A stretch of DNA of 64,000 nucleotides, from assembly GCA_050084985.1 (NCBI GenBank), contig JBITNC010000001.1:19406001-19470000 (forward strand). The letters run 5' to 3'. Source of the DNA: Nageia nagi. Its lineage: Eukaryota > Pinophyta. This document shows, piece after piece, positions 35,017-45,984 of this stretch; positions within the stretch are counted from its first letter, which is position 1; every line of letters begins with the position of its first letter. The notes below the pieces were generated by a model. The model did no database searches. It was given only the letters and a program-made list of their open reading frames with translations, and was not told the DNA's origin. The translations under genes were made by a program, and so were the position numbers.

Positions 35017-37280
35017 CTAGAATCTCCTACTAGAGCCCCCTCTCCCTACACTAGAGCTAGTAGCCCTGCTAGATGTGCCACCCCTGCATCATGCCTTGTA
35101 CTTCTCTGTGCATGCCTTCTCCTCGCTGATCTATCTCTCGACCTGGTGAAGCTACTCGTAGAGGGCTTTGATCTCCTTGTTGGCTGCCTATAGGTCCTGA
35201 TAAATCCCAGTATAATCCCCTCCCTCGAACCGTAGATGACCTTGTAGCTCTGCAATCTTTGCATCTTTCTGGCCAATTTGACCACGTAGCCTAGCCATCT
35301 CGACCTCAGGATCTGTGACATAGCATAAACATATCATGTTAGTCCTTTACATATCATGAAAGCAAAAAATCAAAGCAAAGCAAAAGAGAAAATAAGTTAC
35401 CATCATCATCCTCATCGTAGTCTTCCTCCTCCCAATCTGTATCCGTCTCATACTCAGGTTCATACTCATCCTGGTCTGGATCGATCTCCTCATTATCATC
35501 ATGACCTGCATCTAGAGATGTGTTGCAGGCATATGTCGGGCTACTCTCTCCTCCCCACCCTCCTACCGTGAAGGGAGCATCCCATCCGGTCTCTCTATCC
35601 CCTGTGTCTTCATCCTCACATGCATCATCATCTGAGTCAGCATCATGAATACCTATGTGGTGAGGATGACATTTCCTCCACTAGTCTAGGTAGTCCTCCA
35701 TATGGTCAGGTCCATCTATGTCATCATCAGCCCCATAGTCAGAGTCCTCGCTAGGGGACTCCCAATCTGAGTCCCAGTTAGGTACGGGCTCATAGTCCTC
35801 TGGGAGGTGCCTGCTACGATAGTAGCGCACCGCTATCCTATAGTCATCTGGTATACCCTGTTGGAGGCCAAACTGATAGAGTACCCGCTCTGGCCTGTAT
35901 GGCTCCACTAGTGCCCTACGCACCTATAGGTATGTAGGGTGTCTCACCCATGCCATCTCCTGTATGTCCTCCTCCCACTCTGGTACACCTCCTCGATAGG
36001 GATGCTATTATATCTGCACCTCTTACAGTAAGTCAAACTATACCCACCATCCCTCTAGGTCCATGCTAGGGAAGTCTGGTCCCTCTATCGTTGCCCACCA
36101 TTGCCAGGTGGGTACATCATCAGGTTGGTCTAGGGGTAACATCGTCAGTCTGGAAATGATGATGTGGTCGTATGCCCACACCTACAGTATCATAGAATGA
36201 GCTACCTATCTCCCCCCTCTCTCCACCTCTACGAAGCCATGGAGGTCATGATAGAGTTGTGCCAGTATTGCGGGGTACCATGCATAGCACTATCTGTGTG
36301 TCACCATGTCTTGTATGATAGGAACCATGCCCACAGGGAAGGTCTCACTACTCTTATCTGGGTAGACAATAGCATCCAGAAGGTAGGCAATGAGGAGCCT
36401 CATCTGTAGGTCACCCCGTGCTGGAGGATACTCTGACACATGTCTCACTAGGGACACACCCCTCTTCCTATGATTTACTTCATCTGACCCCGTCAGCCAT
36501 GTAGCCCATACCTCTTCCTATTCCAGGCTAGGAACAGGAACCATGTTCACTAGCCTCCCCCTGATAGGAAGTCTAGTGATCCTGTAGATATCCTCTAGTG
36601 TCACTGTGATATCGCCAGTCGGAAGGTGAAAGGTGTTGGAGTTTGGATCCCACCTCTCCATCAAGGCTATCAGCATACTACGATCATGAAACACATAATC
36701 AGCAAATGCTAGGTAGTTGAAAGAAATGTCCTCCAGAATACTTCAGGCCTCGTTAGTTTGTGGCCACTGTTGGGCAGTGGTAAAAGTGACACACTTATCA
36801 GATGGTCGCATAAGGTACAAACAATTCTATAAGAAAAGAGTGATAGAGAGCAAGTTAATATCAGATATGAAACAAAAATAGCAAAAAAAAAATAGAGTAA
36901 AGAGGACCACCCACGGTCTAAACTACGTAAAGAAGACCACCCACGGTATGAACTAGGGTAGAAAGGACCACCAACGGTCCTATTTTCATGCATAAAGGTC
37001 GACAAAATTCGGGGTACAGGTTCATACAGATGAGCATGGTACAGCCATGATACCAAAAATTCAAAAAATAGAATGAAAAGGTAAAAATGATGGGCTAAGA
37101 TATTCAACAGGTAAACCCTAGGGGCAACTTGGAAAATTAGCATGCGGGTAGCTAAAATCTGAAGACAAGCAAAAGCATAGGAAGGAAAAGGTAAGAGATG
37201 TAATGTACCTGATGATCGATAGGAGAATTAGCCACCAAGGTAGCTCTATGTCCATCTCGATGTCTGATTGGCAGGGCCAT
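35017..37280 (-). pseudogene. Antisense spliced plant mobile domain (PMD) gene
   Basis: Three exons can be read on the minus strand: 37280-37209 (72 bp, from ATG), 36766-35401 (1366 bp) and 35312-35017 (296 bp). The introns, 37208-36767 and 35400-35313, begin GT and end AG. Their sum is 1734 bp with one continuous frame (578 codons). Exon 1 starts MALPIRHRDGHR. Exon 2 carries the PMD signature (MERWDPNSNTFHLPTGD, then VTLEDIYRITRLPIRG, about 36530-36662), a VWAYDHIIIS segment and YQFGLQQGIPDDYRI, then a long Asp/Glu-rich tail that runs across the second splice into a coiled coil (EVEMARLRGQIGQKDAKIAEL). About 15 in-frame stops, 11 of them TAG, and no frameshift. PMD proteins (MAIN/MAIL family in hosts) act in the nucleus on silencing and genome stability; the function inside the element is unknown. 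The splice sites are inferred from frame continuity. Confidence 0.85.
36903..36981. repeat. Cluster of GGACCNCC-CGGTCCT hairpin-like motifs
   Basis: Three close copies (ggaccacccacggtct at 36903, gaccacccacggtat at 36935, ggaccaccaacggtcct at 36965) lie in the first PMD intron. Others are dispersed through the element at 33038, 34763, 37575, 37628 and 39638. GGACC and GGTCC are reverse complements, so each copy could form a small hairpin. Confidence 0.65.
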
Positions 37281-37426
37281 AGTGTGCAGCACAGCAATGC
37301 AAGAAATATCAACTAGTGATAATGACAAAATCACTAACTAGACCTCTCTGACTCAGTCTCCCAAGCTCTAAGATACTCTCAACTATGAAAATGATAGTGT
37401 GACCAAATGAGGAAGGGTGGGGCCCC

Positions 37427-37433
37427 TTTTATA
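37427..37433 (-). promoter_or_regulatory. TATA box of the antisense PMD gene
   Basis: On the minus strand the sequence reads CTATAAAAGGGGCC, a near-ideal plant TATA box, about 150 bp upstream of the PMD ATG at 37280. The second PMD copy has a TATA box at a similar distance. This supports independent antisense transcription rather than an incidental ORF. Confidence 0.75.
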
Positions 37434-37756
37434 GAAATGTTAGGGCACACACTTCAAGATAATTTTGATTTGAGCATTCGATGTATGTGGACAAGCAACC
37501 AGGTATCAATTTGGAATCCAAGGGTGATTCGTAGGGGCTTGATCTTCATGATTTTCAATGAATCCTCAAGAAAAGGACCGCCTACGATCTTATATGAAGA
37601 CCATCAGCATTCTAAATCTACCAGAAAGGATCACCCGTGTTCCTTTCTCTAGTAAATCAGCTCATCCAAGTATCACGGATGTATCATAGGTGCTTGACCA
37701 ATGTCATATCTAGGATAATATTGCTTTGAATTTCATGTTTGTAGGGATGTGTTATT

Positions 37757-38512
37757 AGCTTATCATGCCTCTTGGTGGAGTTCCAGCTCCCATTATTAGC
37801 TTATCATGCCTCTCGGTGGAGTTCCAGCTCCATTATCAGCTTATCATGCCTCTTGGTGGAGTTCTAGCTCCATTATCAGCTTATCATGCCTCTTGGCAGA
37901 GTTCCAGCTCCCATTATCAGCTTATCATGCCTCTTGGCAGAGTTCCAGCTCCATTATCAGCTTATCATGCCTCTTGGCAGAGTTCCAACTCCCACCTATC
38001 AGCTTATCATTTATTTTACGAAGTTCAGTTCTTATGCAACTACAGCATACCTCTTGGTGCGAAGTCTCAGCTTCCATTGCAGTTATGTGGAACTTAGCTC
38101 ACCCTTATCAGCTTATCATGCCTCTTGGCGGAGTTTCAGCTCCACTTATCAGCTTATCATTTATTTTGTAGAGTTTGGTTCTTATGCAACTGCAGCATAC
38201 CTCTTGGTGCGAAGTCTCAGCTTCCCTTGCAGTTGTGTGGAACTTAGCTCTCACCTATCAGCTTATCATGCCTCTTGGCAGAGTTTCAGCTCCACTTATC
38301 AGCTTATCATTTATTTTGTGGAGTTCAGTTCTTATGCAACTGTAGAATACCTCTTAGTACGAAGTCTCAGCTTCCATTGCAATTGTGTGGAACTTAGCTC
38401 TCCCCTATCAGCTTATCATTTGTTTTGTAGAGTTCAGTTCTTATGCAGCTGCAGCATGCCTCTTGGTGCGAAGTTTCAGCTTCCATTGTAGTTGTATGGA
38501 ACTTAGCTCTCC
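37757..38512. repeat. 40-41 bp tandem repeat becoming a higher-order repeat
   Basis: Units opening AGCTTATCATGCCTCTTGG start at 37757, 37798, 37838, 37878, 37919 and 37959 (period 40-41 bp). From about 38001 a longer composite unit of roughly 110-150 bp follows, alternating agcttatcatttattttg and tatgcaactgcagcatacctcttggtgcgaag segments, with starts near 38001, 38151, 38299 and 38408. The long plus ORFs across here are repeat translations, not genes. Confidence 0.92.
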
Positions 38513-38522
38513 CCTATGTGTG

Positions 38523-38695
38523 GTCATGGTTATCATGTCTTGTCTTGTGATGTGGTCATGTGTGTTGTCATGGTTATCATGTCTTGTCTTGTGATGTGGT
38601 CATGTGTGTTGTCATGGTTATCATGTCTTTTCTTGTGATGTGGTCATGTGTGTTGTCATGGTTATCATGTCTTATCTTGTGATGTGGTCTTGTCC
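38523..38695. repeat. 44 bp tandem repeat, 4 copies
   Basis: The phrase GTCATGGTTATCATGTCTTG recurs at 38523, 38567, 38611 and 38655, an exact 44 bp period with few substitutions. It lies between the 40 bp array and the 3' LTR. Confidence 0.93.
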
Positions 38696-39045
38696 AGTTG
38701 TCATCAGGTCGTCATGTGTGGATAGGTCATCTGTCAGATCATCATCATGAGTATTGTCGAGTTTATTGTCACAGGTCATCAGTGTTGCAGCAAGATTATC
38801 AGATTATCAGATATATCAGGCTATCACCTTCTATGGCAAAATGCAAGGGGCAAGCATGCCCAAGGTAATATCAAAAGGGAGTTTTCTCAACCCATATCTA
38901 GTACTAACAAGCTTTGTCATGATTTTGTTTAAGTTTAGAATGGTTAGTGTTTATCATTGCTTGACAAATTGTTTGCTATGATATTGTGTTTTTACTTTGA
39001 ATGCAAAATCTCAACTCACCTCATGTTTCTTTTGATTTCACATCC
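38696..39045 (+). other. Pre-LTR region of Tat-GP1
   Basis: A non-coding stretch between the arrays and the polypurine tract. It has short atcag/gatatatcagg repeats near 38770-38830. No gene is recognised. Confidence 0.45.
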
Positions 39046-39058
39046 AAAGTGGGGCATC

Positions 39059-39921
39059 TGTTAACACATAAAAATGAATTTATGTTTTTAAATCAATAAA
39101 TTAATGAAAACATGCTTGGTTTAAATATATGTCTTGAATGTCTTAAAGTGATAATATCAATGTTTGTCTTAAATGTGAATCTTATAATGATTATCTTGAA
39201 TTATCTTGAATATTGCATGGATTATCTTGAATATTGTATAAATTATCTTGTTTATTGGTATGTTTATCTTGAATGTTGTGAATTAGCCATGTTTATGTAA
39301 ATGCATGCCGACCCATGGGTTGTATTATCTATTATCTATATAAATAAGGGATCTAATAGTAAGTCCACATAACAAGGATACACACGATCCCGTGTATGGT
39401 CTTGTAGTGGTAACCCCTTAAGGTATCTCTTGGTACCGCCTACAAGGTTGTGGTTTGTGTACTTCCTTTCGCGAGCTATCCTGACATCTACGATCTATTC
39501 TGATATCACACTGCTATCTGAGACATCTGTATTGGAGTTCTGGACTTGATCAAGAGGTCAAGAATCATCAAATGAAGGCTGTTGGTGCTCCTTTATGAAT
39601 GAAAGAACATCACCGATGCTCTTATATCACTGAAACAGATCACCCGTGGTCCTCTTTTTGCATCTTCATAGGTCATTGCATCTTTGGAAGGGCATCTCAT
39701 TATCAGTACATCGCCAACATCTTCATCTTTCGTTGTCAGGTACATTTCATGAGGTAAGTACACAAATTATAGTCTTGGTTGGTACAATTACATTTCTGAA
39801 TTGGTTATCTTGTTCATTGTTATTAAGAATAAATTGCTATCCGTAGCTCAAATACAGATATATTGGGTTTGTATATATTTACCTATTTATTTATTTGCAC
39901 GCTCAATTTTATTTGTAAACA
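39059..39921 (+). repeat. 3' LTR of Tat-GP1, with polypurine tract
   Basis: This 863 bp partner copy is preceded by the purine tract aaagtggggcatc (39046-39058) and followed by the GCTAC target duplication. Differences from the 5' copy are mainly C/T or G/A. Confidence 0.95.
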
Positions 39922-40253
39922 GCTACCAACTAAATAGGATAACATTTAAGGAAAGATTTCCTTGTATTTCTCAAACCATCGTATGGGTACCCTAATTTAA
40001 ATTTGGCATGCTCCATACCTACTCATCCAACTTATGGTACCCTAGTCTATATGATGCATGGATCTTGATACCCTAAATATTAATTTCCATTAATAGAAGT
40101 CTCACAAACCTTGTATGAATAAAACATTCCATGTACCCTTTGTCTCAACACTTAGCCATTTTTGAGCATACCAATTTCTAGAGTGACTAGAGCTTACAAT
40201 TTTTAGAGTTGAGTTGATTAAGGAGATACAAAATTGTAGGACCTTATTGACTA

Positions 40254-43200
40254 TGGATTACAATTCTCAAATACAAACCAAAAGTTCTAAAAATAATGCT
40301 AACACCATGGCAACTTCTAAATCATTAACTCTAGCTAAAATAGAGCAAGTCAATGTTGACCTGATAGCCATGAAAGAGGAATACCTTGAGAATGCTCTAG
40401 GGGTGAATTGGAATGAGATGGGGGTGATAAACCACATTGAGATATGGAGGGCCAACCCCAATCGAGTCCTTTTGCAACATATAAGCCCTAAAGTTGTTGG
40501 AAAAGAAAAATCATCAGCATAATCAAATAGAGACATTATGATTGACTAGGGCCTAGCTTATTATGTATCCTATGAATCATTCACTTACCCTGATCTATTG
40601 TATTTGGTGGCACATAGGCATAACCAACAAGGTTATCAGATAGGAATGTTCAAGGACCAAGAGCAGAGAGAATAGTTAGAGCCAAAATTTGAAGTAATAT
40701 TGGACTACTCCCTTGATTTTATTCTTTAAGCATTTGCTATCCCAATTGATTGGACTTTCCATGTGAAGAAGTAGATTGATTTAAAAGAGAGAAGAATGAT
40801 TTCTATAATAATGAAGATTAAATGATAAACTAGATTCATGAGAGATATAAAGAAAATAAAACCACACATCTTTGGCCAATATATGACATTTCTCTATTTT
40901 AATGTAAGAAAATCTAGATGAAGCCATGGTGCATTTGGCTTATAATATTATAGAGGCACATGTCTGCTATGACTTTCCAACTTTTATTTCTAATGATACA
41001 AAGAGATTTCTTTTCAAAATTTAAAAATTAAAATTTAGACACTCTTCATATCTTTGGTGGCTCTTGGCCCATCAAAATCTTGATAAAATTATGGAGGTAA
41101 GGATGCCAATTGAGCTGGTGAATCCAAGTACTAGACCAGTACCAATTGATTTGAGGGTGATAGTATTAAGCAAGTTGCATGGATCATATTACAAGTTCAT
41201 AGAAAAATTCTATGTAACAATAGTGCAGAAATTGACATGAAGAATCCCTATCAAACTACACGAGTGCTATGTAAGAGCTATAAGGAGGAAACAAAATCGA
41301 TGACTGGTACTTTCTCAAAGATCACACTATTATTATGAGGTATGGGTATTTTGAAAAACCTTTTTTCTTGCCCAAGTATGTAACCCCTCAACTATATTCC
41401 ATAGAGATGGGTAGACAAATATGTGCCACTAAGACCAAGAATGGGTTCGAGGGTAGTTTCAAATCTATTGTAGATATACTAGCTTCTACCAAAAATTTCA
41501 CTCTTTCAAAAGTAGGTTGTAAACATAGTATAGCAAAATTTATTGTACAAAATTTTAAACTAGATATGGTAGAAACCCCATGGATGTATGATCCTTCGAG
41601 GGAGATGAAAAAAATAATAAGGTCAAACAAGAAGTGCCAAGCCTTTGCCCATGAGTATAGAACTCATGTGGAATATTTGTAAATAAAACTAAGCAAGAAG
41701 TAGAAATGTACCTAAATGGGAATTTACACCCCTAAACAAGACATGGATGACCCTTTAGGGGATAAAGAAATACAAGAACTATGAAAATAAGTGGCAAGAC
41801 TTTGCCTTTGACCTAGATGTCCTTACCTAGCTAACATACTTAGGTCAAGGCCCCAATAAAATCCATTATTTCACAAATTTTAGATTTGAACATACAACAA
41901 AGATTCATCATATTGAAAATGTAATAATTGAAAAATTTAAATATGATAAATTTTGGAAGGTAGAATATTCTAAAGATCCTTTGCTAGAATTTGGCCAGCC
42001 TCTTCCTCCTAAATTTTAAGGGAAATCAATTGCAAGAGTGAAATAAATAGAGGTTGGACAAACAGAGCCTATAAAAAAGGGAGAACAAAATCCCTTAGAT
42101 GCTACTACTACTTCCCGAGAGTCTTCTCCAAAAAAGAGATGAGAGTTCAAACCCTTGCTAAAAAATAACAAAACCTAAAAAAAAAAAGAAGCCCCAAAAG
42201 ATAAAGAAGCCCCAAAAAAAGAATAAATGCAAATTCAAAAAGATGAAGAAAATGTACTTGGATCAGGTGGATTTGTAGCAATTATGCCTAAAGGAAGGTC
42301 GAGTGATGATGAATTTGAAAGGAAAAGAGACTTAGACCTAATGGATAAAGATGATGATGAAGATAGGGTCATAGAGGAAGAAAAAAAAGAAATAGAAATT
42401 CAACATGCTATACCTCCAAAATAGCCAAAACCCATTCAATAGGTCATAGTGACCACTTTAGGTGTAAATACTCCTCCTGACTCTTTAATTCTTACAACCT
42501 CCTAGGAGGAGATTAAATCAATTTTTTCTACAAAAATTGTAGAACCCATTGATTGGGCAACTTTTGTCAATAAACCTCCTATACTTCTTGAGTAACAGTT
42601 AAGAATTTTTAGTAAAGTAATAGAAATAGGAGATATTATGATAACACAAATGTATTTTAAATAAGGATAAATGGATACTACTCCCATAGCTATAATTGAT
42701 GTGAAAATGTAGACTACTTCGATAATTGACTAATCTAGGTTCTTTGTGAATAATTTAATGGCGATCGATAAAATTCTTCAAGAAATGAAGACTAAGATAG
42801 ATAAATTGGATAGAAAAATTGATTAATATAAGAAATATTACTCCCTTAAAGATAAAATAGTGGCTAGGTTGCATAATAAAAATAAAGACTTGCTTGCAAA
42901 GCTTGATAAGAAAAGGTTAGGATTTGATAAGAGATTGATAGAAATAAAGGTTGAGTTAGATAGTGCAAATCAAATTATATAAGATCTTAAATCTCAAGCT
43001 ACAATTATAAATGACCAAAAGGTTAAGCAAGTTGAGGCTGAGTTGAAAACTTTCATAGCAACTAATAAAGTATTATCTAATGAAAATTGAAAATTGTTAC
43101 TACTGATAAAAGGATTTTGAAAATAGTTGGTGGAGCAAGTTTGAGACAAAATGGTGACCTTATCACATTTACATTTGTTAAAAGAACAAAAATTGCAAGC

Positions 43201-43985
43201 CATAAAATAATTCAACACATAGACCACTCTCCATCGGTTAGCTTTATATATACCAAGATTAGTTATTGAGAAAATGCAGAGTTAGATGAGAGTCTTGATT
43301 GAGAAAGACATAGCTACCATTACTCCTAGGCCAAGACAATCATTTTTGAGGAGGATCTAGGATATAGGTGAAATCCAAGATTTGATGTTCAATATGGACA
43401 TTGGTAAACACCAACTCACAACAGAGCTAGGATTTATTAACAAATTCTTTGATTGAAATGAAAGCTCCTAAAATATTGGAAGAACAGAATGTACATGGTA
43501 GTGCTGCTAGTTGGGAAGCCAATACCATTCAATTTTTTAAGAAATCTTTTTTTGAGAAATATTTTTTTAAGAAGTAAAATAAATGACTTTACTCAAGAAG
43601 CAATCATAAGGTTCCTACACATTTGGGAAGCTAGAGAATGTTTTGATAGGTTTTAGAGGAGATACTATAAAGATTCAAGCATCCCCTATTCTATCACAAG
43701 TCAACTATTAGGACCTTAAAGATTTGAATAAGAAGATGTAGCCCTTCCTCCCAGCAGAGCTGATTCCACCACCTAAGACCCCTACAAAATCTACATTTGA
43801 ATAGGTTACTAGAAGCAGTAAGTAGTGGGTCCTATTCTCTAGTAGGTGGAGACCCTAAGAGCTATCAAAAGATTGTATTCTTTTATAATTGCACTCTAGG
43901 TTGGAATAACATACTATCATTATTTTATTCTTTCATTTTTTTTAGAAAATTTTTTCTATTCCAACTCTCTTCCTTTTAAAATTAA
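40254..43985 (+). pseudogene. Unknown sense ORF downstream of Tat-B integrase
   Basis: A long plus-strand stretch reads like decayed protein in segments: 40254-40522 (MDYNSQIQTKSSK...), about 40540-40680 (YYVSYESFTYPDLLYLVAHRH), 41335-41682 (KPFFLPKYVTPQLYSIEMGRQI...), 42227-42424 (highly acidic) and about 42740-43090 (Lys/Glu/Leu-rich, coiled-coil-like: IDKILQEMKTKIDKLDRKID). I do not recognise the family. Its position after integrase and before tandem repeats, continuing Tat-B past the nested insertion, suggests the accessory-ORF slot of Tat/Athila-like elements. Many stops and frame changes. Confidence 0.45.
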
Positions 43986-44222
43986 ATTTGAGTCTTCTAT
44001 TAGCCCTAAGTATAAAGAATTCTAGGTGTTGTTAAGATTCAGCTATTATATATATGGGTCCTTGAATTTGATATTTTTACCTTATAAATTTATAGTCAAA
44101 TTCAACTAGGTGTTGTAATAATTGCCAGGGATTAACCTTAAGTCATATTAACATTCAAATGGGGTGACAAATATATCTATAAGAGAATTATATATAGGAA
44201 GAGAAAAGTCTAAGGAAATATC

Positions 44223-44325
44223 TAGGAGTTGTAAATACAATATCTAAGAGTTGTAAATACATTTTTTGAGAGTTGTAAATATAATTTTTGAGAGTTGTAA
44301 ATATAGTATCTAAGAGTTTTTGAAA
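44223..44325. repeat. Short tandem repeat, about 24 bp unit, 4 copies
   Basis: gagttgtaaatac/ata recurs four times at intervals of about 22-26 bp, separated by AT-rich spacers of varying length. Confidence 0.75.
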
Positions 44326-44412
44326 ATACATAGTCCATGCATTTTTATAAATATAAGTCCAAGTTATGTCCAAGTAACCAGTGGGAGATGCCTAAAAGTA
44401 AATAAAGCCTAT

Positions 44413-44765
44413 CAATTTTGAGTGATGACATCAAAACTTTTGGCTAAAATTAGCAGGCCTTGAAATAAGTATTGATGGGTGATGATTCAAGAAGATCCCA
44501 AATAAAGCCTATCAATTTTGAGTGATGACATCAAAAATTTTGGCTAAAATCAATGGGTCCCAAAAAAACTATTGGCATATGATGATTCAAGAAGATCCCA
44601 AATAGAGCCCATTGATTTTGAGTGATGATGTTATAACTTTTGGCTAAAATCAATTAGTCCCTAAACAAGTATTGGTGGGTGATGATATAAGAAAATCCCA
44701 AATAGAGCTCATCAATTTTGAGTGATGATGTTAGAACTTTTTGCTAAAATTAGTGGGTACTAAGA
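44413..44765. repeat. 100 bp tandem repeat, 3.5 copies
   Basis: The phrase caattttgagtgatgacat and its variants begin at 44413, 44513, 44613 and 44713, an exact 100 bp period. The rest of the unit (acttttggctaaaatca, gatgattcaagaagatccca, aatagagccca) also repeats. Copies differ only by substitutions. Confidence 0.93.
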
Positions 44766-45563
44766 AGAGATAGATCATTAACAAAACCTAAAGAAAATAA
44801 ATAAGACCCACTAGACTAAGGTAAGAGTAATGGATAAGAAGTAACACTCAGGTCCACTTGATCTTAAGTGTTTGACTCCCAAGGCCCTATTAATGTGTCA
44901 ACTTTGACTCAATTCCACATAACAATGGTAGTTTCTTCTCAAAATAGGTTAATATATTATTTAGAACCCTCCATTACTCTATTCATTTAAGAACTACACT
45001 ATGTATCATCAATGGTTGCATAAAAGTAGATAACTATCGATAGAACATAATGTCAGATCGTATCTATCATACTATAGATTAGTACTACTTCAATCAGCTA
45101 TAGTACCACCTTCAATCAACTATAGGTCCAAAGAAGGAGTAATCAACAAAATGTTAGAAGGATTATAGCTCAATGAATATGATTATTTAAAAAATTCAAA
45201 TTCTCAGATAGTCATGCTTTTGGTACTTATTCACTATGTAATTTAACATAGTTGTAAAAGTTATTGTAAATAGTTTTCTTCTATTATTTCAATTAAGATG
45301 AGTAATTATGTATATTAATGATAGATAACAACCCAACAAGGAATGTAAATGTATAAATGGTAAACTACTAGAAATCAAAGAGGTCAGATATTCTAGCAAA
45401 TTTTCCAAGTTTATAAGATACTTTCATAAATGATAATACAAATAGATAATGGTTTACCCTTTTACAACAAGTGACTATTTATTGCTTTTGTAAATGTTGT
45501 GTATGAGATGATGTCTTAAGTTGTGTCTATGTATTGTGATTACGAGACCCCAAGGGTAAGATA
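44766..45563. other. Unassigned spacer
   Basis: No gene is visible. A near-duplicate phrase (ttcaatcagctatagtacc / ttcaatcaactataggtcc) lies at about 45090 and 45112. Confidence 0.4.
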
Positions 45564-45699
45564 GTTCACTATTCTTAATCTTGGTTATGGATTGTTAGTT
45601 CACTATTCTTAATCTTGGTTATGGATTATTAGTTCACTATTCTTAATCTTGGTTATGGATTGTTAGTTCACTATTCTTAATCTTGGTTATGGATTGTTG
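45564..45699. repeat. 34 bp tandem repeat, 4 copies
   Basis: GTTCACTATTCTTAATCTTG... begins at 45564, 45598, 45632 and 45666. The 34 bp copies are almost identical, so the expansion is probably recent. Confidence 0.95.
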
Positions 45700-45984
45700 C
45701 CTATGTTGCAATACCCAGGTTGTGAAGTTCTTGCTTTAGTTTTGGTTCAATTTATTAATATTTTTCTTGTAACTCTATACCTTTTATCTTTTTTCTGTTA
45801 CTTTTAACCTTCATAATATATAGGAGCTAACCTATAACCTAGAGATTTAGTAAAAAACCAACATGAGTGCATTCCCACCACCTTCTTTGCTTTCAAAGAA
45901 CGTACTATTATGGGCAATGGAGAACTCGACCAGACCAAACCCTTTGAGGTTACATTATATTGATCAACAATTATATCTATGAGT

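Larger units (their letters stand above)
32460..39921 (+). mobile_element. Tat-GP1: gag-only Gypsy element carrying an antisense PMD gene
   Basis: It is 7462 bp long, with LTRs of equal length (863 bp) that start TGTTAACAC and end AAACA. Target duplications GCTAC lie at 32455-32459 and 39922-39926. Inside, left to right: primer site, plus-strand gag, a spliced minus-strand plant-mobile-domain gene with its own TATA box, two tandem arrays, and a polypurine tract (aaagtggggcatc). No protease, RT, RNase H or integrase is recognisable on either strand, so it is non-autonomous. It sits inside Tat-B. LTR differences are mostly C/T changes without indels, suggesting moderate age. Confidence 0.95.

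Noticed and set aside
35046-35321. Minus-strand ORF of 91 codons, Arg/Ser-rich
   Set aside because: Wrong frame relative to PMD exon 3, whose correct frame reads a coiled coil and joins exon 2 in phase.
35017-36766. Possibility that TAG is read as a sense codon (alternative code)
   Set aside because: A plant nucleus uses the standard code; methylation-driven CAG-to-TAG change explains the excess more simply.
37765-38594. Long overlapping plus-strand ORFs (up to 201 codons) with repetitive peptides
   Set aside because: They are translations of the 40 bp and composite tandem arrays in three frames; no domain and no start context.
44413-45699. CRISPR-like array
   Set aside because: Repeats are head-to-tail without unique spacers, in eukaryotic retroelement context.
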